NCBI RefSeq assembly: GCF_014323725.1
Contig: NZ_JABVED010000016.1
Location: 1 to 64,000 of the forward strand
Length of the DNA: 64,000 nucleotides
Origin: Actinokineospora xionganensis
GTDB taxonomy: Bacteria > Actinomycetota > Actinomycetes > Mycobacteriales > Pseudonocardiaceae
Direction of reading: 5' to 3'
The position numbers and the translations under genes were made by a program. Below are positions 1 to 9,048 of the stretch, in pieces. The notes beneath the pieces are model-generated. The model saw nothing but the letters and a program-made list of their open reading frames with translations, searched no databases and was not told the DNA's origin. How positions within the stretch are numbered: position 1 is the first letter of the stretch; every line of letters begins with the position of its first letter.

Positions 1-693
1 ACCTTCGACACCGGCGGCATCTCGATCAAGCCCGCCGACGGCATGCACCTGATGCGCACGGACATGGCCGGTGGCGGCGCCGTCATCGCGGCGATGATCG
101 CGATCGGCACCCTTGGCCTGCCCGTGCGGGTCACGGGGCTGGTGCCGTGCGCCGAGAACCACGTATCCGGGTCGTCGTACCGGCCCGGCGACATCGTGAC
201 CCACTACGGCGGCACCACCACCGAGGTCACCAACACCGACGCCGAGGGCCGCATGGTCCTGGCCGACGCGCTGGCCTACGCGCGGGCGACGCTCAAGCCC
301 GACCTGCTGGTCGACGTCGCCACCCTGACCGGCGCGATGAAGGTCAGCCTCGGCACGCGCACCGCGGGCCTGTTCGCCACCGACGACGCCCTGGCCGAGC
401 GGCTGAGGCAAGCGGGAGAGCGGGTCGGCGAGGCCTTCTGGCGGATGCCGCTGCTCGAAGACCAGTTCGCCGAGGCCGTGGTCAGCGAGGTCGCCGACAT
501 CCGGCAGTGCCCGAGCGGCCCCAGCGGCATCACCGCGGCCCTGTTCCTGCGCCAGTTCACCGGGGACACCCCGTGGGCGCACCTGGACATCGCGGGCCCG
601 GCGCGGTCGGACAAGTCCTACGACGACGTGGTACCCGGCGCCACCGGGTTCGCCGCGCGCACGCTCGTCGAGCTGGTGGCCTCGTACTCCTGA
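1..693 (+). CDS. pepA: Leucyl aminopeptidase (M17 family), C-terminal part, cut by window edge
   Basis: Cytosolic M17 metallo-aminopeptidase that releases N-terminal residues from peptides. The reading frame is open from base 1, so the 5' part lies outside the window; 230 residues are visible. They start in the metal-binding TFDTGGISIKP segment, continue with MRTDMAGGGAV and carry the family signature NTDAEGRMVLADAL near visible residues 78-91, which supplies metal ligands. Both metal-site segments look intact. The last 76 nt overlap the 3' end of the opposite-strand GtrA-like gene, an unusually long convergent overlap. The family assignment is secure from the signature. Confidence 0.94.
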   Translation, partial: TFDTGGISIKPADGMHLMRTDMAGGGAVIAAMIAIGTLGLPVRVTGLVPCAENHVSGSSYRPGDIVTHYGGTTTEVTNTDAEGRMVLADALAYARATLKPDLLVDVATLTGAMKVSLGTRTAGLFATDDALAERLRQAGERVGEAFWRMPLLEDQFAEAVVSEVADIRQCPSGPSGITAALFLRQFTGDTPWAHLDIAGPARSDKSYDDVVPGATGFAARTLVELVASYS

Positions 694-1130
694 CCGAACA
701 CGCGGTCCAGGAACGCGAACTTCGCCACGAACACCGGCAGCCCGCCAAGCAGGTAAGCCATGATCAACACCAGGGTGCGGGCGTCGCGGTCGACCACCAG
801 CGGCGAGAACACCAGCTCGGCGAGGGTCGTGAGCCCCACCGAGACGAACCCGCCGAGTCCGGTGACCACGAGATAGCCGACGACCTGCCTGGTCAGCCTC
901 GGCATTCCGCGCTGTCCCCACGCCCACCAGCGGATCATCACGAAGTGCGGGACCGCGCCCGCGACGAATCCGATCGTGCTGGCCGACGTCGCGTCAAGGC
1001 CGCCGGAATACAGCCCGTACAGCACCAGCTGGGTGATGCCGGTCGCGACCAGCGAGGCGACCGCGTACTTGCTGAACCGCAGCCGGTGCCGCAGGACCCA
1101 GCGAACCAGTCGACCCTCCACACCGAACAC
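618..1130 (-). CDS. GtrA-family small membrane protein
   Basis: A 170-residue protein with four predicted membrane helices (about residues 20-45, 50-70, 85-112 and 118-140) and the GtrA layout, including a short basic N-terminus before KYAVASLVATG. GtrA-like proteins are associated with moving or handling lipid-linked sugars for cell-surface polysaccharide; the substrate here is unknown. It starts with GTG 8 nt after the glgA stop, and an AGGAAG overlapping the glgA stop can serve as ribosome binding site, so the two are probably co-transcribed. Its hydrophilic C-terminus lies in the 76-nt overlap with the aminopeptidase gene. Confidence 0.83.
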   Translation of the reverse strand: MFGVEGRLVRWVLRHRLRFSKYAVASLVATGITQLVLYGLYSGGLDATSASTIGFVAGAVPHFVMIRWWAWGQRGMPRLTRQVVGYLVVTGLGGFVSVGLTTLAELVFSPLVVDRDARTLVLIMAYLLGGLPVFVAKFAFLDRVFGQEYEATSSTSVRAANPVAPGTTSS

Positions 1131-1138
1131 AGTAAGCG

Positions 1139-2311
1139 CTACTTCCTGACTGGTTTCTCAGCGGTCACGCTCGCGTAGACGGCCACCGTGCGCTCCGCCA
1201 CCGTCGTCCACGAGAACTCCCGCTCGGCCCGCTCGCGGCCCGCCGCGCCCATCGCGGCCGCCCGTGCCGGGTCAGCGAGCACCCGGTTGACCGCGTCAGC
1301 CAGTCCGGCGCGGTAGGTCTCGGTGTCGGCCTCGTCGTAGTGCACGAGCAGGCCGTTGACACCGTCGGCGACCACCTCGGGGATGCCGCCCACATCGGAG
1401 GCCACGATCGCCGTCCCACAGGCCATCGCCTCCAGGTTCACGATGCCCAGCGGCTCGTAGACCGAGGGGCACACGAACACGGCGGCGTGGCTGAGCACCT
1501 GGCGGACCTCGCGCTGTTCGAGCATCCGCTGGATCCAGAAGACCCCTTCGCGCGATTCGGCCAGCTCGGCTACGGCCGCGCGGGTCTCGGCCTCGATCTC
1601 CGGTGTGTCGGGGGCGCCCGCGCACAGCACGATCTGGGCCGCCGGGTCGATCCGGTGGGCGGCGGCGATCAGGTGCCCGACCCCCTTCTGGCGGGTGATC
1701 CGGCCGATGAACGCCACGATCGGCCGAGCCGGGTCGATACCCTCGCTGACCAGCGCGTCCGTCTCCGTGACCGGGTGGTACTCGGCGGTGTCGATGCCGT
1801 TGCGGACCACGTGCACTCGGGCCGGGTCGAGCGTCGGGTAGCAGGCCAGGACGTCGGCGCGCATGCCGTCGCTGACCGCGATGACCGCCGCCGCCGACTC
1901 GTACGCCGTGCGTTCGATCCAGCAGGACAGCCGGTAGCCGCCGCCGAGCTGCTCGGCCTTCCACGGCCTGCGCGGCTCCAGCGAGTGCGCGGTGACCACG
2001 TGTGGCACGCCGTGCAGCATGGACGACAGGTGCCCGGCCAGGTTCGCGTACCAGGTGTGGGAGTGGACCAGGTCCAGGCCCGCGGTCGCCGCCGTGATCG
2101 CCAGGTCGGCCGAGAGCATGCCCAGGGCCGGGTTCACCGCGGACAGGTCCGGCAGCGGGGCGTGCGCGAAGGCCCCCGGGACCGGTCCGCCGATGCGGTG
2201 CACGTCGACGTCGACCAGCCCACGCAGCCGGGGCACCAGGGCCCCCACGTGGACGCCGGCGCCGCCGTAGACCTCCGGCGGGTACTCGCGCGTCAGCAAT
2301 CCGATGTGCAC
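1139..2311 (-). CDS. glgA: Glycogen synthase / alpha-maltose-1-phosphate synthase (GT4)
   Basis: A 390-residue GT-B glycosyltransferase. The N-terminal donor/acceptor loop GGAGVHVGAL is at about residues 16-25, and the C-terminal nucleotide-sugar site contains EPLGIVNLEAMACGTAIVAS, the E-x7-E motif of retaining GT4 enzymes. In mycobacteria the orthologue transfers glucose from ADP-glucose to glucose-1-phosphate to give maltose-1-phosphate (GlgM) for alpha-glucan synthesis; I infer the same role. It is divergent from glgC, which supplies ADP-glucose, across a 142-bp shared promoter region, the same arrangement I recall in M. tuberculosis. Length is normal for the actinobacterial form. Confidence 0.91.
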   Translation of the reverse strand: MHIGLLTREYPPEVYGGAGVHVGALVPRLRGLVDVDVHRIGGPVPGAFAHAPLPDLSAVNPALGMLSADLAITAATAGLDLVHSHTWYANLAGHLSSMLHGVPHVVTAHSLEPRRPWKAEQLGGGYRLSCWIERTAYESAAAVIAVSDGMRADVLACYPTLDPARVHVVRNGIDTAEYHPVTETDALVSEGIDPARPIVAFIGRITRQKGVGHLIAAAHRIDPAAQIVLCAGAPDTPEIEAETRAAVAELAESREGVFWIQRMLEQREVRQVLSHAAVFVCPSVYEPLGIVNLEAMACGTAIVASDVGGIPEVVADGVNGLLVHYDEADTETYRAGLADAVNRVLADPARAAAMGAAGRERAEREFSWTTVAERTVAVYASVTAEKPVRK

Positions 2312-2453
2312 GCGAGCCAGGTTAGGTCCAGGGCCCGAGTCGCGGGTAGTCGGCGGAACGCATTGCGGCGCATGGGTGAACGTGCGGCGACGAGGGGCCT
2401 GGCCGGCGTGTCAGCGGTGGCCGGGGTCCGGGGCGGCCGGTTAGGGTCGAGAC

Positions 2454-3671
2454 GTGAAGGGCCGGCCGCGCGTACTAGGCATCGTGCTGGCTGGCGGGGA
2501 GGGCAAGCGGCTCTGGCCGCTGACGGCCGACCGCGCCAAGCCCGCCGTGCCCTTCGGGGGCAACTACCGGCTCGTCGACTTCGTCCTGTCGAACCTGGTC
2601 AACGGTGGCTTCCACCAGCTGTGCGTCCTGACCCAGTACAAGTCGCACTCGCTCGACCGGCACATCTCCACCACCTGGCGGCTTTCCAGCGTCCTCGGGC
2701 AGTACATCACCCCGGTCCCGGCGCAGCAGCGGCTCGGCCCGCGCTGGTACACCGGCAGCGCCGACGCGATCTTCCAGTCGCTCAACCTGGTCTATGACGA
2801 AGCGCCCGACCACATCGCCGTGTTCGGCGCCGACCACGTCTACCGGATGGACCCCGAGCAGATGCTCGACCGGCACATCGACTCCGGCGCGGGTGTCACC
2901 GTCGCGGGGATCCGGGTGCCGCGTGCCGAGGCGCGCGCGTTCGGCTGCATCGACTCCGGCGCCGACGGCCGGATCACCCGGTTCCTGGAGAAGCCCGCCG
3001 ACCCGCCGTCGGTGCCCGACGACCCGAACGTGACGTTCGCGTCCATGGGCAACTACCTGTTCACGACCAGTGCGCTCCTCGACGCTCTTCGCGCGGACGC
3101 GGCGAACCCGGATTCGCTGCACGACATGGGCGGCGACATCATCCCGATGCTCGTCGACGCGGGCACCGCGCACGTCTACGACTTCGACGACAACGACGTC
3201 CCAGGTGCCACCGAGCGCGACCGCGGCTACTGGCGCGACGTCGGGACGCTCGACGCCTACTACGAGGCCCACCAGGACCTCGTTTCCGTGCACCCGGTGT
3301 TCAACCTCTACAACCAGCGGTGGCCGATCCGGACCGCGACGCCGCCGCTGCCGCCCGCGAAGTTCGTCAACCTGGGGTCCGCGGTCGAGTCGATCGTCGG
3401 CCCGGGGGCGATCATCTCCGGCGCGTCCGTGGTCGACTCGGTGATCAGCGCGGACGTGGTGATCGAGGACGGCGCGGTGGTCGAGGGCAGTGTGCTGCTG
3501 CCGGGCGTGCGGGTCGGAAAGGGTGCGACCGTGCGGCGCGCGATCCTGGACAAGAACGTGATCGTCGCCGACGGCGCGCGCATCGGTGTCGACCAGGAGG
3601 CCGACCGCCAGCAGTACACGGTGAGCGCGAACGGGGTCGTCGTCCTCGGCAAGGGCGTCCGCGCGGAGTAG
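2454..3671 (+). CDS. glgC: Glucose-1-phosphate adenylyltransferase
   Basis: Makes ADP-glucose from ATP and glucose-1-phosphate, the committed step for glycogen and alpha-glucan. The 405 residues show the nucleotidyltransferase start [13 protein letters not shown], the signature around [16 protein letters not shown], the substrate-contact segment [15 protein letters not shown] and a C-terminal left-handed beta-helix of hexapeptide-like repeats (about 290-395). The GTG start at 2454 has no evident Shine-Dalgarno sequence, so translation may be leaderless, which is common in actinomycetes. It is divergent from glgA. Full length, no defects seen. Confidence 0.96.
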   Translation: MKGRPRVLGIVLAGGEGKRLWPLTADRAKPAVPFGGNYRLVDFVLSNLVNGGFHQLCVLTQYKSHSLDRHISTTWRLSSVLGQYITPVPAQQRLGPRWYTGSADAIFQSLNLVYDEAPDHIAVFGADHVYRMDPEQMLDRHIDSGAGVTVAGIRVPRAEARAFGCIDSGADGRITRFLEKPADPPSVPDDPNVTFASMGNYLFTTSALLDALRADAANPDSLHDMGGDIIPMLVDAGTAHVYDFDDNDVPGATERDRGYWRDVGTLDAYYEAHQDLVSVHPVFNLYNQRWPIRTATPPLPPAKFVNLGSAVESIVGPGAIISGASVVDSVISADVVIEDGAVVEGSVLLPGVRVGKGATVRRAILDKNVIVADGARIGVDQEADRQQYTVSANGVVVLGKGVRAE

Positions 3672-3696
3672 CTAGTGTCCCGACTCGGGACACTAG
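3672..3696. terminator. Bidirectional hairpin between glgC and the methyltransferase gene
   Basis: A perfect 12-bp inverted repeat, CTAGTGTCCCGA and its complement, around a single central base. It begins right after the glgC stop and contains the stop codon of the opposite-strand methyltransferase gene. Its place between convergent genes suggests a shared terminator. There is no clear T-tract on either side. Confidence 0.65.
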
Positions 3697-4376
3697 ATCT
3701 TGGCCGCGACCAGCAGTCCGTCGCCCGTCGGCAGCAGCAGCGGGACCAGCCGGTCGTCCTCGCGCACCAGTTTGGCGACGTCGCGCAGGGCCGTGCTCTC
3801 GACGTCGCGGCGGGCGGGGTCGGCCGCGGCGTTGACGTCGTCGAACGCAAGCACTCCGCCGGGGCGCAGCAGGCGCACACCCTGGGCGTAATAGGTCAGG
3901 TAGTCGGCCTTGGCGGCGTCGGCGAACATCAGGTCGTAGCCGCCGTCGGTCAGCCGGGGCAGCACGTCGACCCCGCGGCCCATGATCAGCCGGGCGCGGC
4001 CGGGCGCCACGCCCGCGTCGGAGAAGGCGCGTTTGGCGACAGCCTGGTGCTCCGGGTCGACATCGATCGAGGTCAGGACGCCGTCGGGGGCCATCCCGCG
4101 CAGCAGTGACAGGCCGCTCACACCGGTACCCGTGCCGATCTCCACGACGGCCTTGGCCTGCAGGGCCGCGGCGAGGAAGCGCAGCGCGGCACAGGTGGCT
4201 GAGCTCGCGGGCGGGCAGCCCATGGCCACGGCGCGGGCCCGTGCGGCGGCCAGCACCTCGTCATCGGCGAGGTATGCCTCGACATAGTCGCTGAGCTCAG
4301 CCGCGGTTTCCGGTCCCACAGGGACGCAGACTAGCGAGGGAAGTCCCAAAATCGGGTGAACCTTGCCGTGGAGCAC
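3693..4376 (-). CDS. SAM-dependent O-methyltransferase (class I, Rv1220c-like)
   Basis: A 227-residue methyltransferase of the catechol/caffeoyl-CoA O-methyltransferase superfamily. The SAM-binding glycine loop VVEIGTGTGVSGLSLL is at about residues 78-93, followed by the acidic strand SIDVDPEH and the FADAAKADY segment typical of the metal-dependent group. The natural substrate is unknown. It lies divergently upstream of sigE, as its counterpart does in mycobacteria. The start is uncertain: a GTG about 17 codons downstream, before GPETAAELSDYVE, would give a length closer to relatives. Its stop codon sits inside the hairpin shared with glgC. Confidence 0.85.
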   Translation of the reverse strand: MLHGKVHPILGLPSLVCVPVGPETAAELSDYVEAYLADDEVLAAARARAVAMGCPPASSATCAALRFLAAALQAKAVVEIGTGTGVSGLSLLRGMAPDGVLTSIDVDPEHQAVAKRAFSDAGVAPGRARLIMGRGVDVLPRLTDGGYDLMFADAAKADYLTYYAQGVRLLRPGGVLAFDDVNAAADPARRDVESTALRDVAKLVREDDRLVPLLLPTGDGLLVAAKI

Positions 4377-4482
4377 GTCACCGGTTTTCTCAGGCAGGTC
4401 TCAGCCGACTCTCACGGTCGCCACATGGGCGTGCTGAATGCTGATCGCCAAGACGGGGAATCTGTCGTGGAGGGGGAACAAG

Positions 4483-5136
4483 ATGGGCGACACGCACGTT
4501 GGAACCGGCAGTGGGCAACACAGCCTTCAGGAGGTGCGTATCCCCACGATGCAGACGCAGCCGATGAGCGAGACGGTCCTGGACAACAAGCCGGTCGGCT
4601 TGGACGCCCCGGCCTGGACGCCGCCGTCCTGGGACGAGGTCGTGCGCGAACACGGCGACCGCGTCTACCGCCTCGCGTACCGCCTCTCCGGCAACGCGCA
4701 CGACGCGGAGGACCTGACCCAGGAGACGTTCATCCGCGTCTTCCGGTCGCTGGCGTCCTACAAGCCCGGCACGTTCGAGGGCTGGCTGCACCGCATCACC
4801 ACGAACCTGTTCCTCGACATGGCCCGGCGCCGCTCCCGGCTGCGCATGGAAGGCCTGCCCGAGGACACCGACCGGCTCGTCGGCGACGACCCAAGCCCCG
4901 AGCAGGTCTACTCCGACACCCATCTCGACCCGGACCTGCAGGCCGCGCTCGACGAGTTGCCGCCCGAGTTCCGCGCCGCGGTGGTCCTGTGTGACGTCGA
5001 AGGCCTTTCCTACGAGGAGATCGGTGCCACCCTCGGGGTGAAGCTCGGTACTGTGCGAAGCAGGATCCACCGGGGCCGCCAGGCCCTCCGCGCGTCGCTC
5101 GAGCGTCGCCGCGAGCTCGCACGGGAAGGCCTGTGA
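4483..5136 (+). CDS. sigE: ECF RNA polymerase sigma factor SigE
   Basis: ECF sigma factor for the envelope-stress response. Region 2 runs from [19 protein letters not shown] through the core-binding [16 protein letters not shown] to the -10 reading stretch [17 protein letters not shown]. Region 4 contains [30 protein letters not shown] and the recognition helix [15 protein letters not shown] chose ATG 4483 because GGAGGGGG lies 6 nt upstream; an in-frame start at 4438 and a later ATG at 4549, 14 nt after AGGAGG, are alternatives, and mycobacterial SigE is also known to use several starts. The next gene, 28 nt on, is its anti-sigma factor. Confidence 0.92.
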   Translation: MGDTHVGTGSGQHSLQEVRIPTMQTQPMSETVLDNKPVGLDAPAWTPPSWDEVVREHGDRVYRLAYRLSGNAHDAEDLTQETFIRVFRSLASYKPGTFEGWLHRITTNLFLDMARRRSRLRMEGLPEDTDRLVGDDPSPEQVYSDTHLDPDLQAALDELPPEFRAAVVLCDVEGLSYEEIGATLGVKLGTVRSRIHRGRQALRASLERRRELAREGL

Positions 5137-5164
5137 TGACCCTCTCGACCACGGAGTCGAACCG

Positions 5165-5746
5165 ATGAGCCTTGAGCGTGGCTGGGGGCTGCCCGAACAG
5201 CACCTGCTGCCCGACGCCGTCGTCGCTTTCGTAGACGGCGAGTTGTCGCGCACCGCGGTCGACCGGGTGACCTCGCATCTGGCCAAGTGCCCGTGGTGCG
5301 CGGCCGACATCAACGCCCAGCGCCAGGCCCGCGCCGCGGTCCGCGCCGCCGACACCCCGGCCATGCCCGCGGGTCTGCTCGCGTCGCTGCGGGCGATCCC
5401 GCAGGAAGTCGACCTGCCCGCCACCCCGGACGGCCTCGCGGTCACCGAGGACGGCCAGCTCGTCGCCGTCCAGCGCACCGACCGGGCCGCCTTCGGCAGC
5501 AGCGTGCCGCTGGGCTCGTCCCCAAAACTCGGCGAGAGCCGCAACGTCCTGGGCCGCCGCCCGGGAAGACGCGCCGCACAGGGCGCGGGCGTCGTGGTGT
5601 CCGGCCTGGTCCTTGGCGCGCTCGCCTTCGTCAACACCGGCGGCCCCGAGGGCCCGGCTGACCCCAACTTCGGCTCCGACGCCGAACCCGCGGGCTTCGT
5701 CGGCGGCCAACTGAACGCCCACTTCGGCACCGTCCCCTCCCGCTAG
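5165..5746 (+). CDS. rseA: Anti-sigma-E factor with zinc-binding ZAS domain
   Basis: A 193-residue anti-sigma factor expected to bind and silence the upstream SigE. The ZAS zinc motif H-x3-C-x2-C is visible as HLAKCPWC at about residues 37-44, after the helix LLPDAVVAFVDGELS. A hydrophobic stretch near residues 142-157 (GVVVSGLVLGALAFV) could be a membrane anchor followed by a short external tail; whether it truly spans the membrane is uncertain. In mycobacteria RseA is phosphorylated and then degraded under stress. The order sigE-rseA-htrA-tatB supports the call. Confidence 0.86.
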   Translation: MSLERGWGLPEQHLLPDAVVAFVDGELSRTAVDRVTSHLAKCPWCAADINAQRQARAAVRAADTPAMPAGLLASLRAIPQEVDLPATPDGLAVTEDGQLVAVQRTDRAAFGSSVPLGSSPKLGESRNVLGRRPGRRAAQGAGVVVSGLVLGALAFVNTGGPEGPADPNFGSDAEPAGFVGGQLNAHFGTVPSR

Positions 5747-5785
5747 TACGCGCACTTAACCGGTCGGCGGGCATCCTGAGCAGTG

Positions 5786-7501
5786 ATGAGCGAGCACAAC
5801 CCGGACCCGACCCAGGCCGCGAACACCTCCGCACCGCCCCAGCCCACCGCGGCTGACCGCGGCCCGGGGGCCAGTCCGGACTCGGAAGCCACCCAGGTGG
5901 TCGATGGCGCGGTGCCATCCGGTCAGCAGACAGTGCCCGCGGGCTCGACGCATCCGGTCGACCCCACCGTCACCCAGCCCGTCCTCGACCGAGACGCGCG
6001 CCTGGATCCGCCCGCCACCGACTATCAGCAGCGAGTCGGGCCCCGGCCGCTCGATCGACCCGCGGTCGACCCGTCCGCCGCCGCCGTCTTCGGCAGGCCC
6101 GCCGGGGTCGACGGCGCGTTCTCACCCACCGCCCCCGCGCCCGCGCCGCTCGGCAACCTGACTTCCACACCGCCGCCCCCGGAGTCGCTCAGCAGCGCCT
6201 TCGGCAGGCCCCCGGGCGATTCCGCTGTCGTGCTCCAGCGCCCCCCGGGGCTGCCCGGCGCGGCCCCCCAGGACGACCCGATGTGGACCGAGGACGGCTT
6301 CGACCCGTGGCGCGACCCGGCCGCGGGCGCCGTCATCGGCCCACCGGCCCTCGACCGCGAACCCGACGACACGAAAGGCGCTGCCAAGCGCCCGCCGGGT
6401 GGTCAGCTCAGCCTCACCGAGGTGCTCTTCGGCAGGCGCGTCAAGCCGCTCGCCCTGGGGATCCTTGGCCTTGTCGCGCTGTTGATCGGCGCCGTCGGCG
6501 GTCTCGTCGGGTGGGTCGTCGCCCGCGGCGGCGACGCCCTGACCAGCGACGTCACCCTCGCCCAAGCCGAAGCGGGCAAGGAGCGCCCCGCCGGTTCGGT
6601 GTCCGACATCGCCGCCAGGGTGCGGCCCGCCGTGGTGTCCATCGAGGTGCGGATGGAACAGGGCGGCGGCACCGGTTCCGGCGTCCTCATCGACGGCGCG
6701 GGCTACATCGTGACCAACTGGCACGTGGTCACCCTCGAGGGCCGCGCCGACGACAAAGCCAAGATCACCACCGTCTTCACCGACGGCACCCGGGCCGAGG
6801 CCAAGCTCGTCGGCACCGACCCGAAGACCGACCTCGCCGTCATCAAGGTCGCCGTCACCAACCCGACCGTCCTGCAGTTCGGCAACTCCGACGACCTCAA
6901 GGTCGGCGACGCCGTCATCGCCGTCGGCTCGCCGCTCGGCCTGACCGACACCGTCACCGAGGGCATCGTCAGCGCCCTGCACCGCCCGGTCGTCGCGGGC
7001 GGCGACAACGGGCAGGCCCCGATCACCTACGACGCCATCCAGACCGACGCCTCGATCAACCAGGGCAATTCCGGCGGTCCGCTGGTCGACTCCACCGGCG
7101 CGCTGGTCGGCATCAACTCGGCGATCCGCAGCAGCGGCTCGGGCAACACCGGCAGTGTGGGCCTCGGCTTCGCCATCCCGTCCAACGACGCCAAGCGGAT
7201 CTCCGAGATGATCATCCGCGATGGCAAGGTCAAGCACGCCGACCTCGGCGCGAACGTCCGGTCGGTGTCGGCGGAGACGGCCGAGGGCGCCCAGGTCGTC
7301 AACGTCACCGAAGGCGGCGCCGCCTCCCGGGCGGGCATCGCCGAGGGCGACGTCATCCGCAAGCTGGGCGACCGCCAGGTCCGCAACGCCGCCGAGCTGA
7401 CCGTGGCGGTCCGCAGCCACCAGCCCGGGCAAACCGTTCCGGTCGTGTTGGCCAGACAGGGCCAAGAGCTGACCATTCAGGTAACCCTGCAGTCAGATTG
7501 A
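5786..7501 (+). CDS. htrA: HtrA/DegP-type serine protease, membrane anchored, with PDZ domain
   Basis: An envelope quality-control protease of about 571 residues. The order is a long Pro-rich cytoplasmic N-terminus (about 1-215), one membrane helix (about 221-243, LALGILGLVALLIGAVGG), an S1C trypsin-like domain and a C-terminal PDZ domain (about 480-570). The catalytic triad is visible: His in NWHVV (about 312), Asp in TDLAVIKV (about 350) and Ser in GNSGGPLV (about 428). GTG 5783 and ATG 5786 are adjacent possible starts. It sits 39 nt after rseA, consistent with SigE-controlled expression. The disordered N-terminus is longer than in DegP and typical of actinobacterial HtrA. Confidence 0.93.
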   Translation: MSEHNPDPTQAANTSAPPQPTAADRGPGASPDSEATQVVDGAVPSGQQTVPAGSTHPVDPTVTQPVLDRDARLDPPATDYQQRVGPRPLDRPAVDPSAAAVFGRPAGVDGAFSPTAPAPAPLGNLTSTPPPPESLSSAFGRPPGDSAVVLQRPPGLPGAAPQDDPMWTEDGFDPWRDPAAGAVIGPPALDREPDDTKGAAKRPPGGQLSLTEVLFGRRVKPLALGILGLVALLIGAVGGLVGWVVARGGDALTSDVTLAQAEAGKERPAGSVSDIAARVRPAVVSIEVRMEQGGGTGSGVLIDGAGYIVTNWHVVTLEGRADDKAKITTVFTDGTRAEAKLVGTDPKTDLAVIKVAVTNPTVLQFGNSDDLKVGDAVIAVGSPLGLTDTVTEGIVSALHRPVVAGGDNGQAPITYDAIQTDASINQGNSGGPLVDSTGALVGINSAIRSSGSGNTGSVGLGFAIPSNDAKRISEMIIRDGKVKHADLGANVRSVSAETAEGAQVVNVTEGGAASRAGIAEGDVIRKLGDRQVRNAAELTVAVRSHQPGQTVPVVLARQGQELTIQVTLQSD

Positions 7502-7545
7502 CGGGATAACCTGGGCGGGGACGGTTGGCGAATTCGGAGGTAAGG

Positions 7546-7926
7546 GTGTTCGAGAGCATCGGTTGGGCCGAGATCCTGGTGCTCGGCGTGGCCGGCCTGT
7601 TCATCCTGGGCCCCGAACGCCTCCCGGACGCCGCGGCCTGGGTGGGCCGGACCGTGCGCAAGGTCCGCGAATACGCCACCGGCGCCCGCGACCAGCTCAA
7701 ATCCGAACTCGGCCCCGAGTACGACGAGCTCCGCAAACCCCTGCAGGACCTGCAGCAACTTCGCGGCCTGGATCCGAAAACGCTGGTCGCGAACCATCTC
7801 TTCGGCGACAACGACAACGGCGTCAAGCCCAACGGCCACGCCCCGCAGCCCGCCATCCCGGCGAAGCCCGTGGACCCGCCGAAGGCAGGCCCGCAGCAGT
7901 CCCCGTTCGACCCCGACGCCACCTGA
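7546..7926 (+). CDS. tatB: Sec-independent translocase subunit TatB
   Basis: Membrane component of the twin-arginine translocon that binds TatC and receives folded substrates. The N-terminal helix is [20 protein letters not shown], followed by the GPERLP hinge that marks TatA/TatB proteins, an amphipathic helix ([19 protein letters not shown]) and a charged tail to residue 126. The GTG start at 7546 is preceded by GGAGGTAAG. It follows htrA by 44 nt, the same order as in mycobacteria. The gene ends in a strong hairpin. TatA is not in the window. Confidence 0.94.
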   Translation: MFESIGWAEILVLGVAGLFILGPERLPDAAAWVGRTVRKVREYATGARDQLKSELGPEYDELRKPLQDLQQLRGLDPKTLVANHLFGDNDNGVKPNGHAPQPAIPAKPVDPPKAGPQQSPFDPDAT

Positions 7927-7928
7927 GC

Positions 7929-7958
7929 CGGGAAAGGCACCCGAGGGTGCCGTTCCCG
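7929..7958 (+). terminator. Strong hairpin after tatB
   Basis: A nested inverted repeat begins 2 nt after the tatB stop: outer 6-bp arms CGGGAA/TTCCCG, one mismatched pair, then inner 7-bp arms GGCACCC/GGGTGCC around GA. It can fold as a terminator hairpin but has no T-tract. The response-regulator remnant begins inside its 3' arm. Confidence 0.72.
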
Positions 7959-8558
7959 GGTCGGTCAGGCGTCGAGTCCGACCCCGGCCTGACGGTCGTG
8001 GGCGAGGCGGCCACCGGCGCCGAAGCGGTCGAGGTGGTCCGGCGCGAGAACCCGGACGTTGTGCTGATGGACATCCGCATGTCCGACGTCGACGGCATCG
8101 AGGCCACCCGCCGCCTGGCGGATTTCCCTTGCCGCGTCCTGATCTTGACCACTTTCGACCTCGACGAGTACGTCTACGCCGCGTTGCGGGCGGGGGCCGG
8201 CGGGTTCCTGCTCAAGGACACCCCGCCCGGCGACCTGCTCTCCGCCATTCACCGCGTGGCCGAGGGCGGCGCCCTGCTGTCGCCGTCGGTGACCCGCAGA
8301 CTGATCACCGAATTCGCCCGCCTACCAGGACCTTCCGCGCCGCCGCGGGAGTTGACCGGTGTCACCGAGCGGGAACGAGAAGTGCTGACCCTGATCGCCC
8401 GCGGCAGTTCGAACACGGAGATCGCGCAACGGTTGGTGCTGAGCCAGGCGACTGTGAAGACTCACATCGGCCGGTTGCTGGCGAAACTCCAGGCGCGAGA
8501 CCGGGCGCAACTGGTGATCGCGGCCTACGAATCGGGACTGGTCAAGGCAAACAGCTGA
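7947..8558 (+). pseudogene. NarL/LuxR-type response regulator lacking its N-terminus
   Basis: About 204 residues can be read from GTG 7947. The receiver domain starts at ESDPGLTVVGEAATG, which normally lies 25-30 residues into this family, so the first beta strand and the paired acidic residues that hold Mg2+ are absent. The rest is intact: phospho-acceptor Asp in VVLMDIRMSDVDG, Thr in ILTTFD, Lys in LLKDTPP, and a complete LuxR-type HTH (LTGVTEREREVLTLIARG to VKTHIGRLLAKL). No histidine kinase is adjacent. The tatB hairpin occupies the place of the missing 5' end. Either a truncated pseudogene or a phosphorylation-independent regulator; truncation is the simpler reading. Confidence 0.7.
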
Positions 8559-8999
8559 TCAGCCCAGCTGAAGCGCCAACCGCGCGGACAACTCGACAAC
8601 CTCGTCGACGCCACCGCGCTTCGCACCCGGCCATTCCGCGCTCTCCATCCACGAGTAGTGCTCTGGGGTGCCCCGGTGGCGGACGAACAGGTGCTGGTGG
8701 AAGTGGGCGACCCGGCGACCGACGATCGCGGAGAAGACGAACTCGGGGTCAAACTCAGCCCGAAGGGCACGAGCCGCCCGCCAGGCCGCTCTGGCCGCGG
8801 CCCCAGCCTCGACTTCGGTCAGCGCGTCCAACGAGGGGGCGTGGCGACGGCTTTCCACGAACAGGTACCCCAGGACGGTCGTTGCGTCGTCTCCTACCGG
8901 CTGGTGCGACACGATCACGTGTTCGTCAGCCCAGATCTGGGGACCGACCAGCGGGCCTTCCCCGCGGTGCTTGGCGCAGATCAGGCATCCCTCAGCCAC
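8559..8999 (-). CDS. HIT-family nucleotide hydrolase/transferase
   Basis: A 146-residue histidine-triad protein. The defining H-x-H-x-H-x-x motif is HFHQHLF at about residues 99-105. The N-terminus has CLICAKHRG, typical of HIT proteins related to AP4A hydrolases and fungal Hint homologues. Such enzymes hydrolyse nucleoside-phosphoramidate or dinucleotide bonds; the substrate here cannot be read from sequence. It starts with GTG and ends directly against the end of the response-regulator remnant (convergent, no gap). Confidence 0.9.
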   Translation of the reverse strand: MAEGCLICAKHRGEGPLVGPQIWADEHVIVSHQPVGDDATTVLGYLFVESRRHAPSLDALTEVEAGAAARAAWRAARALRAEFDPEFVFSAIVGRRVAHFHQHLFVRHRGTPEHYSWMESAEWPGAKRGGVDEVVELSARLALQLG

Positions 9000-9048
9000 G
9001 CCTTCAGACTATGCACGGCCCCGCTGCTGGCGGGGTGGTGCCTGTTCA

